This document shows positions 1 through 7,458 of a stretch of 64,000 bases of DNA, piece after piece. Positions within the stretch are counted from its first letter, which is position 1, and every line of letters begins with the position of its first letter. A program made the position numbers and the translations under genes. A model generated the notes under the pieces. That model was not told the DNA's origin and did no database searches. It saw nothing but the letters and a program-made list of their open reading frames with translations. Source of the stretch: Brevibacillus formosus (GTDB lineage Bacteria > Bacillota > Bacilli > Brevibacillales > Brevibacillaceae); contig NZ_PXZL01000013.1 of the NCBI RefSeq assembly GCF_003013405.1, positions 285,341 to 349,340 on the forward strand, written 5' to 3'.

Positions 1-1053
1 CCTGCAACCGAGCAGCCAAAGGCAGCAACGCCAGCTGTATCCATTCAACAAGCACCAGTCGGCGATGGGCCAAAACAACGCTATTCACCCGCGGTTGTTA
101 TGCTCTCACAGCAACATGGCATTGATTTGTCCCGTGTTGTAGGGACTGGAGCAGGTGGTCGGATTACCCGCAAAGATGTCCAAGCGATTATCGACGCGGG
201 CGGTCAAAAGCCAGCTGAGACCGTGAAAGAAACAGTCGCGCAGGCTCCTGTGGCAGCAGTCGAACAAACTACTGTCGTTTCAACGCCTGCGCCGGCAGCA
301 CCAGCACCAGCTCCAGCTTCGACTCCTGCTGTTTCCGTAGATATTCCGGTTGCAAGCGGTGATCAAGTTGTACCTGTAACATCTATTCGTCGTACGATTG
401 CAAACCGAATGGTACAGAGCAAGCATGAAGCTCCACATGCTTGGACGATGGTCGAAGTAGATGTGACCAATCTCGTTAACTTCCGCAATCAGGCAAAAGG
501 CGAATTTGCGAAAAAAGAAGGGCTCAACCTCACGTTCCTGCCGTTCTTTATCAAAGCGGTGGTAGAAGCGCTGAAAGAGTACCCGATGATCAATTCCACG
601 TGGGCACACGACAAAATCATTGTGAAAAAGGACATCAACATCTCCATCGCAGTAGCTACGGAAGATGCTCTCTATGTTCCTGTCATCAAGCATGCTGACC
701 AAAAATCTATTTTGGGCATAGCTAAAGCAGTCGATGATCTGGCAGCACGCACCCGTGCAGGGAAATTGACGATGGATGACATGACGGGCGGAACCTTTAC
801 GGTTAACAACACAGGCTCCTTTGGCTCTGTTTTGTCCCAGCCGATTATCAATGCTCCGCAAGCTGCGATTCTTAGTGTCGAGTCCATTGTGAAACGCCCT
901 GTCGTTATTAACGACATGATCGCAGTGCGTTCTATGGTCAATCTGTGCATGTCCTTGGATCATCGCGTGCTGGATGGTCTGATTTGTGGGCGATTCCTGC
1001 AAAGTGTGAAACAAAAGCTCGAGAATGTAGGACCGGATACCAAGCTGTATTAG
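1..1053 (+). CDS. bfmBB: Branched-chain 2-oxoacid dehydrogenase E2 (dihydrolipoamide acyltransferase), 5' partial
   Basis: The reading frame is open from base 1, so the start and the N-terminal lipoyl domain lie outside the window. The visible 350 residues hold a peripheral-subunit-binding domain (about residues 30-68, with GTGAGGRITRKDV), an Ala/Pro/Thr-rich flexible linker (about 70-115) and the catalytic acyltransferase domain with the HRVLDG active-site motif at residues 321-326. E2 carries the acyl group from the E1 decarboxylase to CoA and forms the core of the complex. The branched-chain assignment rather than pyruvate rests on the neighbourhood (epimerase and peptidase as in the Bacillus bkd/yqj region), so substrate is less sure than family. 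A terminator follows directly, so this is the last gene of its operon. Confidence 0.85.
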   Translation, partial: PATEQPKAATPAVSIQQAPVGDGPKQRYSPAVVMLSQQHGIDLSRVVGTGAGGRITRKDVQAIIDAGGQKPAETVKETVAQAPVAAVEQTTVVSTPAPAAPAPAPASTPAVSVDIPVASGDQVVPVTSIRRTIANRMVQSKHEAPHAWTMVEVDVTNLVNFRNQAKGEFAKKEGLNLTFLPFFIKAVVEALKEYPMINSTWAHDKIIVKKDINISIAVATEDALYVPVIKHADQKSILGIAKAVDDLAARTRAGKLTMDDMTGGTFTVNNTGSFGSVLSQPIINAPQAAILSVESIVKRPVVINDMIAVRSMVNLCMSLDHRVLDGLICGRFLQSVKQKLENVGPDTKLY

Positions 1054-1066
1054 AGTGTCATTGAAG

Positions 1067-1093
1067 CCAGGTCAAGTAATGACCTGGTTTTTT
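1067..1093 (+). terminator. Rho-independent terminator after E2 gene
   Basis: A perfect 8-bp stem, CCAGGTCA (1067-1074) with TGACCTGG (1080-1087), and a 5-base loop are followed by six T. It lies 14 bases after the E2 stop. Confidence 0.9.
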
Positions 1094-1209
1094 GATGAAA
1101 GAAATGCAAAAAAATTTTTCCAAATCGATCATTACGTATGTAACTTTTTCAGAGGCATCATCGTCTTACCAATTGAAGCCGGTAAGTCTCTGAAATGATC
1201 TAGAAGAGA

Positions 1210-1238
1210 TTCCCACCAGATAGCATTTGTGGTAGACT
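1210..1238 (+). promoter_or_regulatory. Candidate SigA promoter for surface-protein gene
   Basis: TTCCCA (1210-1215), a 17-base spacer and TAGACT (1233-1238) each match the vegetative hexamers at 4 of 6 positions. It lies about 55 bases before the surface-protein start, within an otherwise featureless gap after the E2 terminator. Weak on its own. Confidence 0.35.
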
Positions 1239-1294
1239 GATAGCGTCCTGCTAGAGAGATTTTCCAGATCAACGGTAAATATGGGAGGAAAAAC

Positions 1295-3430
1295 ATGGAG
1301 AAAAGTAAAAAAGCACTACCAATAGTGCTGGCATCAGCGCTGGCCGCTACACCTTTTGTTGCAGTACCGCAAGCATATGCAGTTGAAAAGTTGGATGTAT
1401 CAGCTGACAACGATGGTGCCGGGAAAGAAAGTGAATATGATATTAAATTCACGCTAGAAGAAGACCTGGCGAGCGGAGATACCATTACGGTTGATTTCGA
1501 CGATGATTTCGATGTGGATAAAGATATCAGTAAGAAAGATATTTCCGGTATAGATGTCAAAAGGGTAGAAGTGGATGGCAATGAAGTGACCATCACGGTG
1601 GATGAGGATTTTGATGAAGGCGATAAAATCTCGTTTACCATTAAAAAGGGAATCACAAATCCTGATGACAAGGGTACATATGACGTAAGTGTAGAAACCG
1701 AAAACGAGAGCTCTGACACAGACGAAGTTGAGATCAAAAAAAGCAGCTCCAGCAGCAGTAGCAAGTCCAAAAACGATTACAGCGTAACGCTGAGCAGCAA
1801 AGCAGCAGGCGAAAAAGTTAGCCTCAAACTCGGCAAAATTTCTCTGAAAGGCAGCGATGAGCTGGAGACGAGCTCCACGATTACCGTCACTTTCCCAGAG
1901 AAAGGCATGTTGCCTTCAAGCATTGATGAAGACGATGTAAAAGTAAACGGTTATACAGCGAAATCCGTCAGTATTAGCGGTAGCTCGGTAGATATCAAGA
2001 TTCCGAGTGGAGCAGACTCGGATGATTACATTACGTTGGAATTTGACAAATCTGCTGGCATTGAGAACCCTAGTTCTGGCGACAAATATGTTTTCAAAGT
2101 GAAATACGATGGTACGACATATGAGTCAGATGAATTCGAAATTACGAAAAACGGCTCCAGCTCAAGCAGTGCTTCCGACAGCTTCACGGTTAATCTGTCC
2201 GATCCAGGTGCAGGAGCTCGCACTAGCTACACGTTTGATGCTGACTTCGGCAGCAAAGAGTTGAAAGAAGATGGAGAACTGATTCTTGAGTTCCCGTCCT
2301 CTGATATGGTACCGGGCATTTTGACAGCATCAGACTTTTTACTCAATGGGAAAGCAGCGAAGAAAGCTAGTGCACTCGGAAACAAAGTTGCCTTGGTTGC
2401 ACCAACCGGCTTCAAAGCGACTAGCAAAGTGAAGGTTGAAGTTACTTTCGGAGCGTGGATTTCGAATCCAAAAACGGCTGGCAACTACACGTTGAAGGCT
2501 ACTGTATCCGGAAGAACTCTGGAATCCAAAGCCTTTAGCATCGGTGGCTCTTCGGTGAACCCGACGCCAACTAACCCAACCAACCCGACCAATCCAGTTC
2601 CTGTACCAAATACAAATACGAACAACAGCACTGCAACTATCGCATTGACACAAAATGCACTTGGCAAGCAGACGGGTGTGAACGTGGCAATTAAAGGATT
2701 GGGTGTTGGTCTGCAAAAGCAACGCGATTTCATCGAGATCGTATTCCCGGTAGGCTACAAGGTACCGGCTTACATCGCGCCAGCTAACATCTCTGTGAAT
2801 GGTGTAGGTGCGAATTTCGTTGCAGTTCGTGGACAAAACGTTCTGATTTATCCGTCTCAGGATATTCCTGCGGCAACAAATGCTAATGTCGTGATCAATC
2901 CAGCGGCGAACATCGTAAATCCTGCTGTGAAAAACACATATAGCATCAGCGTATTTACTTCCGAAGAAAGAGGTTTGCTGTTTGCTCGTGCTGTTGGTGT
3001 AGGGATGCCTTCCCCGGCTCAACCAAAGCCTGCAACGCCAACACCGCAACAACCGTCGACAGCAATTCCAGCAAACGCGGCTTCCTTTAAAGTAAATACA
3101 GCAAGCTTCACCCTGCAAGGCAAAACGTATCCTCTCTCTGTAGCTCCTTACATTGAAGCAAATACGACCATGGTTCCAGCCCAATTCTTTAAAGAAGCAA
3201 TGGCACTGACTACGCAATGGAACAATACAAGTGTTGCTGTTATCAGTGGAACCAAAGTCGTGAAGTTTACAGTTGGGTCGAAAAAAGCAAAAGTAGGCAA
3301 TACGGAAATTCAACTGCCAACACCTGTTGTTCTCAAAAACGGTATGCCAATGATTCCAATCCGTACCGTTACGGATAATCTTGGTTACAAAGTCGGCTGG
3401 GCTGCTCCAAGCGTATACGTATACAAATAA
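1295..3430 (+). CDS. Secreted repeat protein with C-terminal copper-amine-oxidase-like domain
   Basis: 711 residues, started at ATG 1295 behind GGGAGG. An N-terminal signal peptide (about residues 1-30, basic MEKSKK then a hydrophobic stretch ending AYA) predicts export. The mature part looks like four related beta-sandwich units at about residues 33-148, 160-288, 295-420 and 448-575. They share a pattern of FP, a DV/NI plus VNG strand, then NP...Y near the end. Ser-rich linkers (about 149-158 and 288-294) and a Pro/Thr/Asn repeat linker (about 422-444) separate them. The last about 115 residues resemble the copper amine oxidase N-terminal-like domain (PF07833), common as a repeated surface module in Paenibacillaceae. 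Unit 1 is very rich in Asp and Glu. No sortase motif or S-layer-homology domain is seen. Function is unknown; a cell-wall or S-layer-associated role is inference. Confidence 0.85.
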   Translation: MEKSKKALPIVLASALAATPFVAVPQAYAVEKLDVSADNDGAGKESEYDIKFTLEEDLASGDTITVDFDDDFDVDKDISKKDISGIDVKRVEVDGNEVTITVDEDFDEGDKISFTIKKGITNPDDKGTYDVSVETENESSDTDEVEIKKSSSSSSSKSKNDYSVTLSSKAAGEKVSLKLGKISLKGSDELETSSTITVTFPEKGMLPSSIDEDDVKVNGYTAKSVSISGSSVDIKIPSGADSDDYITLEFDKSAGIENPSSGDKYVFKVKYDGTTYESDEFEITKNGSSSSSASDSFTVNLSDPGAGARTSYTFDADFGSKELKEDGELILEFPSSDMVPGILTASDFLLNGKAAKKASALGNKVALVAPTGFKATSKVKVEVTFGAWISNPKTAGNYTLKATVSGRTLESKAFSIGGSSVNPTPTNPTNPTNPVPVPNTNTNNSTATIALTQNALGKQTGVNVAIKGLGVGLQKQRDFIEIVFPVGYKVPAYIAPANISVNGVGANFVAVRGQNVLIYPSQDIPAATNANVVINPAANIVNPAVKNTYSISVFTSEERGLLFARAVGVGMPSPAQPKPATPTPQQPSTAIPANAASFKVNTASFTLQGKTYPLSVAPYIEANTTMVPAQFFKEAMALTTQWNNTSVAVISGTKVVKFTVGSKKAKVGNTEIQLPTPVVLKNGMPMIPIRTVTDNLGYKVGWAAPSVYVYK

Positions 3431-3449
3431 AAACAAGCTGGGACAAACG

Positions 3450-3488
3450 AAAAACCCCTTTCCGCTTTTCGGTCGGAAAGGGGTTTTT
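3450..3488. terminator. Bidirectional terminator between convergent genes
   Basis: A perfect 15-bp inverted repeat (3450-3464 with 3474-3488, core CCCCTTTCCG/CGGAAAGGGG) is flanked by A5 and T5, so it can end transcription on both strands. It sits between the surface-protein gene and the convergent short gene at 3509-3595. Confidence 0.9.
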
Positions 3489-3508
3489 ACTTGTTTATCA
3501 TCCCTCGT

Positions 3509-3595
3509 TTATTGAAAGTAAAAAAACGTGGGAACGATGAGTGAGAGTATTAGAATACCGATCAGGATTTTGGCAAAGAGCGATTGATGTCTCAT
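3509..3595 (-). CDS. 28-residue single-pass membrane peptide (Prli42-like candidate)
   Basis: On the - strand, AAAGGAGG lies 10 bases before an ATG (3595) opening a 28-codon frame. The product has a short basic start (MRHQ, then K9), about 17 hydrophobic residues and ends TFFYFQ, so it should be one membrane helix. Convergence onto a symmetric terminator and a free upstream region with a GATAAT-like -10 support a real gene. Its size, single N-terminal charge patch and place near branched-chain dehydrogenase genes recall Prli42, the small membrane protein that anchors the stressosome in Listeria and other Firmicutes. That identity is inference from size and shape, not from strong sequence identity. 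A longer in-frame start at 3796 would run back into the mce gene and has no ribosome binding site. Confidence 0.6.
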   Translation of the reverse strand: MRHQSLFAKILIGILILSLIVPTFFYFQ

Positions 3596-3761
3596 TCTAA
3601 TCAAACCTCCTTTCAAGGTAAAGAGGAAATTATCAGGTGATTCTGTAAGTGGCTGTGCTAGAATGAAGAAAAGGATATCATTGGCTTTCTTTTTTCGTCC
3701 ATGCTGAAATTGTACCGAATTGTAGCCAATGAGACAACCACTTACAAAAGGATGATGATTC

Positions 3762-4178
3762 ATGAGCGCACCGAAAAAAATTGCCCATATTGGCATTGCG
3801 GTAAAAAGCTTGGAAAAGACGCTTCCCTTTTATACCGAGCAATTGGGATTGGAGTTGGTTGGAACCGAAATCGTGGAGAGCGAACAAGTACAAGTGGCAT
3901 TTTTAAAGGTCGGGGAAAGTCATATTGAATTACTAGAGCCGTTGAGTGATGAGAGTCCGATAGCAAAGTTTATGGAAAAACGAGGAGAAGGCATCCACCA
4001 CATTGCTTTTGATGTAGACGACGTTACTGGTCGTTTAGCCACATTAAAAGAGCAAGGTGTACCTCTTATTCACGAGATCCCCAAAGCGGGTGCGCACGAT
4101 GCGTTGATTGGATTTTTGCATCCGAAAGCAGCGAATGGCGTTTTGTATGAGCTGTGCCAATATCCGAAAGAATCATAG
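3762..4178 (+). CDS. mce: Methylmalonyl-CoA epimerase / VOC family protein
   Basis: 138 residues, the usual length for this vicinal-oxygen-chelate enzyme, which interconverts the (R) and (S) forms of methylmalonyl-CoA. It has two beta-alpha-beta-beta-beta modules. The pattern HIGIAVKSLEKTLPFY opens module 1 and HHIAFDVDDV opens module 2, with metal ligands expected at H9 of module 1, the module 2 histidine and the C-terminal E in LYELCQ. ATG 3762 follows AAAGGATG. In B. subtilis the similar yqjC is followed by a carboxylase subunit gene (yqjD); here the peptidase gene comes next and no mutase or carboxylase is present in the window. The true substrate is therefore less certain than the fold. 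Confidence 0.85.
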   Translation: MSAPKKIAHIGIAVKSLEKTLPFYTEQLGLELVGTEIVESEQVQVAFLKVGESHIELLEPLSDESPIAKFMEKRGEGIHHIAFDVDDVTGRLATLKEQGVPLIHEIPKAGAHDALIGFLHPKAANGVLYELCQYPKES

Positions 4179-4269
4179 GCGTTTACGTAGTAGAAAAAAT
4201 TTTTTTGCGGTATACTGGAACTTGTGAATATGTACCAAAATCGGGCAGTACGATCAGGAGGTAACGAGT

Positions 4270-5391
4270 GTGAGTACGATCAACCAAGAGCGTTTGTTAA
4301 ATGAATTTTTAGAGCTCGTCCAGATTGACAGTGAAACGAAGAACGAAGCAGAGATCAACAAGGTGCTCAAAGAAAAACTGATTGCGATGGGCTTTACCGT
4401 AGAAGAGGATGACGCAGCAGCGAAAACCGGACATGGTGCCAACAATCTGATTGCAACCTTGGAGGGAACTGGAAAAGGTCCAACCATCCTGTTTAGCAGC
4501 CATATGGATACGGTTGTACCAGGAAACGGAATCAAGCCTCAAATTCGCGATGGCTACATTTATTCTGACGGAACGACGATCCTTGGTGCCGATGACAAAG
4601 CAGGAATCGCGGCGATCTTTGAAGGGATCCGCAGCATGAAAGAGCAAAACTTGCCTCATCCAACGATCCAAGTCGTATTGACTGTAGGAGAAGAGTCCGG
4701 ACTTGTAGGCTCCCGTGCAATGGATTCCAGCCTGCTGAAAGCAGAAATGGGCTTCATTCTCGATTCGGAAGGTCCGGTTGGAAAAATTACAGTAGCTGGT
4801 GCTGGTCAATACCGCATCGTAACTAAAATCCACGGCAAAGCAGCGCATGCAGGTGTGAATCCTGAGGATGGCATCAGTGCTATAACGGTTGCTAGTAAAG
4901 CAATTTCCCGTATGCCACTGGGCCGTATTGATGCAGACACAACTGCAAACATCGGTCGCTTTGAAGGTGGTAAAGCGTACAATATCGTAACCGATTATGT
5001 AGAAATTTGGTCCGAGGCTCGCAGCTTGGTTATGGACAAGCTGGAAGCTCAAGTGAAGAAAATGACGACAGCATTTGAAGAAGTGGCAGCCGAGATGGGG
5101 GCGACTTGTGAAAATGAGGTTATTTTTATGTACCACGGCTACAAATTCAATGAAGAAACGCCTGTTGTACAAAAAGCGATTGCAGCGGTTAAACGTGTAG
5201 ACCGCAATCCGGAGCTGGTTGCAAGCGGCGGCGGAAGCGACGGTAACGTATTTAACGGCTACAACGTGCCAAGCGTAAACTTTGCCATCGGCTATGAAGA
5301 AATCCATACAAAAAACGAGCGCATGCCAATCGCAGAACTGAACAAAGCGGCTGAGTTGGTGCTTGCTGTTATTGCAGAAGTGCAAGAGTAA
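4270..5391 (+). CDS. pepT: M20 family peptidase, tripeptidase T-like (YqjE type)
   Basis: 373 residues. Reads as a dinuclear zinc aminopeptidase of family M20 that removes N-terminal residues from short peptides in the cytoplasm. The metal and catalytic residues appear in order: H78 and D80 (SHMDTV), D108 in GADDKAG, E141-E142 in VGEESG, an Asp in ILDSEG and H346 in EEIHTKNE. The mid-protein dimerisation or lid domain (about 180-290, with HGKAAHAGVNPEDG) is typical. The GTG at 4270 follows AGGAGGTAAC, a strong ribosome binding site. It lies 91 bases after mce and ends in its own terminator. Best counterpart is B. subtilis YqjE rather than the longer classical PepT. Confidence 0.88.
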   Translation: MSTINQERLLNEFLELVQIDSETKNEAEINKVLKEKLIAMGFTVEEDDAAAKTGHGANNLIATLEGTGKGPTILFSSHMDTVVPGNGIKPQIRDGYIYSDGTTILGADDKAGIAAIFEGIRSMKEQNLPHPTIQVVLTVGEESGLVGSRAMDSSLLKAEMGFILDSEGPVGKITVAGAGQYRIVTKIHGKAAHAGVNPEDGISAITVASKAISRMPLGRIDADTTANIGRFEGGKAYNIVTDYVEIWSEARSLVMDKLEAQVKKMTTAFEEVAAEMGATCENEVIFMYHGYKFNEETPVVQKAIAAVKRVDRNPELVASGGGSDGNVFNGYNVPSVNFAIGYEEIHTKNERMPIAELNKAAELVLAVIAEVQE

Positions 5392-5400
5392 CCAAAAGAC

Positions 5401-5436
5401 AGGTCGGAATCTCTGAGAGGGGGTTCCGGCCTTTTT
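5401..5436 (+). terminator. Rho-independent terminator after peptidase gene
   Basis: AGGTCGGAAT (5401-5410) pairs with GTTCCGGCCT (5423-5432) with G-U tolerance, followed by a T run to 5436. Confidence 0.85.
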
Positions 5437-5536
5437 GTTTGTTCGCTTACTTGTTTGCATGATTGAGACAACCACTGTTCATCATAGACTGAATAGAAAG
5501 CTCGAGGACGAGGCAGGAAAGAAAGGGGGAAGCTGA

Positions 5537-6736
5537 GTGCTCCGTTTGGCGGTGGGGACGGTCCAAAAAGTTCTGGAAAAGCAAACAGGGATACAGATAC
5601 TCGAAGTCCGGACAGAATCGGTTGCTGGATACAAAGTGGAGAGAGTGCTGTCTTTTTTACAGGAGGATTACAACAGTGGCGATTTGCTTTTGATGAATAC
5701 AACAGCTGTTCATCTTGAATTGGGGACAGGCGGGTATCACTTTGTCGTAGGGAAGGTTTCCCAACCGGAAGAAACTGATGTCCTTCCGAATGAGTGGGGG
5801 CATGTCATGAAAATGCGCTATTCGCCATGGCAGCTCGCGGTTGATTCGGTAGAAGAACAGGCCAGCCCATATCACCCCTTGTTTGTACAAGAAGATTTAT
5901 CCCTGGAAGGTACTCCTGTTTTGATCAGCGAGCTACACAGTCTTCTACCTGTTGCTGTCCTTGCTTTGCATAAAGAAAATCCTAATGCTCGTATCGTATA
6001 TGTCATGCCGGACGGCGCATCCTTGCCGATTGCCTTGAGTCAGCACGTCCATCAATTAAAAGCAGTCGGGAGCTTGGCTGCGACAGTGACAACAGGTCAT
6101 GCGTGGGGCGGAGATCGCGAGTCGTTGACGATTCATAGTGGCTTGTTGGCAGCGCGGCATGTAGAGCATGCCGATATCATTATTTGTATGTTGGGACCTG
6201 GGGTAGCAGGTACGGGTACATCTTATGGCTTCTCGGGAATTCAGTTAGCTGAGGTCATTCATGCCGTATCTACTCTTGGAGGAACACCCTTTTTTATTCC
6301 TAGAATCAGCTTTGGGGACACACGTACCAGGCATTACGGTGTCAGTCACCATACCATTTCGATATTAAACAGATTTGCTCTTTGTCCTGTTTTAGTTACA
6401 ATCCCGATTTTCGGGGATGAAAGAGATGAACTACTTTCACGGCAAATGAAAACAATAGAAGTGGCGGGGAAGCATATTTTGGTAAAGGGAAAAGTCCCAG
6501 ACCTGTCAGAACTGGCTTCGCTGGAAAAGAGGTATGGCTTGTCCTTTTCTACAATGGGGAGAAATTGGCAAGAGGACCCTGCACCTTTTCAAACGGCATG
6601 CATGGCGGCCGATTTTGTAGGAAAAAGTGTGGGCTACATCATCCAAAGCGTTAACGACGCCCCGCATTCGCCCGCTTCATTAAGTACTCTTGAAGAGTTA
6701 GGTCTTTATTTGACCAGGAACGAAGTGAAGCCTTGA
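5537..6736 (+). CDS. DUF3866 family protein
   Basis: 399 residues, started at GTG 5537 behind GGGGGA. I recognise it as the DUF3866 family, a Firmicute protein of unknown function often encoded just before nudF, as here. The N-terminal about 90 residues look like a small beta domain. The rest has alternating strands and helices with Gly-rich turns, for example MLGPGVAGTG at about residues 218-227, which suggests a Rossmann-like fold with a possible phosphate-binding loop. There is no signal peptide or membrane segment, so it is expected in the cytoplasm. No catalytic motif that I can name is present. No terminator is evident before nudF, about 160 bases downstream. Confidence 0.8.
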   Translation: MLRLAVGTVQKVLEKQTGIQILEVRTESVAGYKVERVLSFLQEDYNSGDLLLMNTTAVHLELGTGGYHFVVGKVSQPEETDVLPNEWGHVMKMRYSPWQLAVDSVEEQASPYHPLFVQEDLSLEGTPVLISELHSLLPVAVLALHKENPNARIVYVMPDGASLPIALSQHVHQLKAVGSLAATVTTGHAWGGDRESLTIHSGLLAARHVEHADIIICMLGPGVAGTGTSYGFSGIQLAEVIHAVSTLGGTPFFIPRISFGDTRTRHYGVSHHTISILNRFALCPVLVTIPIFGDERDELLSRQMKTIEVAGKHILVKGKVPDLSELASLEKRYGLSFSTMGRNWQEDPAPFQTACMAADFVGKSVGYIIQSVNDAPHSPASLSTLEELGLYLTRNEVKP

Positions 6737-6896
6737 TCTCCCAAGCTTTCCCGACCATACGCAATTGCTTTTCGCTAACATATGTTTTCATTCATGATCT
6801 CCTCCGATACAATAAGGTGGACAAGCTCTATGCTCCCAACTTATGGAGGGAATTGATGATTTAGAACGACTTTATGGAAAAAGGATGATGACGACA

Positions 6897-7454
6897 ATGA
6901 GTAAATATGATCACTTATATGAAAAAACCATTTCCAGTCAACCGATTTACGACGGAAGAATTATTAAGGTGAAGGTAGATGAGGTGCTTCTGCCCAATGG
7001 CAACACAGCCAAGCGAGAAATCGTGAATCATCAAGGAGCGGTTGCCGTGTTGCCGATTACCGATGATAACAAAATGGTTGTGGTTCGACAGTTCCGCAAG
7101 CCATTGGAGCGTACGATCGTGGAAATCCCAGCAGGAAAACTGGAGCCAGGGGAAGAGCCACTTGCATGTGCAATGCGCGAGTTGGAGGAAGAGACGGGCT
7201 ACGTTGCAAGTCAGTACACACCGCTCAGCTCTTTTTATACATCGCCAGGCTTCGCGGATGAAATTTTACATGTCTTTGTCGCCACTGGTTTGAAAAAAGG
7301 AGAAAGCAAGCCAGACGAGGATGAGTTCGTTGATGTGCTGGAAGTAACACTCGAAGAAGCACATGCCCTGCACCAAAGTGGAGAAATACGGGATGCCAAG
7401 ACAGTCGTGGCATTGTTTGCGTGGGAAAACAAAATGCTGCGCGAACGTGGATAG
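6897..7454 (+). CDS. nudF: ADP-ribose pyrophosphatase (Nudix hydrolase)
   Basis: 185 residues from the ATG at 6897, the same length as B. subtilis NudF, which it closely resembles. It cleaves ADP-ribose to AMP and ribose 5-phosphate, removing a reactive by-product. The Nudix box runs from about residue 80 to 102: G80, then E after five residues, REL, EE and G in order (GKLEPGEEP then RELEEETG). The FRKPLERTIVEIPAG segment before it is typical of the ADP-ribose group. The frame is open upstream to ATG 6843 but that start lacks a ribosome binding site and would add residues not found in the family; ATG 6885 is an alternative. It is followed after four bases by the endonuclease-Q-like gene. Confidence 0.93.
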   Translation: MSKYDHLYEKTISSQPIYDGRIIKVKVDEVLLPNGNTAKREIVNHQGAVAVLPITDDNKMVVVRQFRKPLERTIVEIPAGKLEPGEEPLACAMRELEEETGYVASQYTPLSSFYTSPGFADEILHVFVATGLKKGESKPDEDEFVDVLEVTLEEAHALHQSGEIRDAKTVVALFAWENKMLRERG

Positions 7455-7458
7455 AACC

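Noticed and set aside
2339..3436. 365-codon open frame on the - strand
   Set aside because: It lies fully antisense to the surface-protein gene, has no ribosome binding site and its translation is rich in Cys, Arg and Trp without domain pattern.
4309..5475. 388-codon open frame on the - strand
   Set aside because: Antisense to the M20 peptidase gene, which has all catalytic motifs; the antisense product shows no recognisable features.
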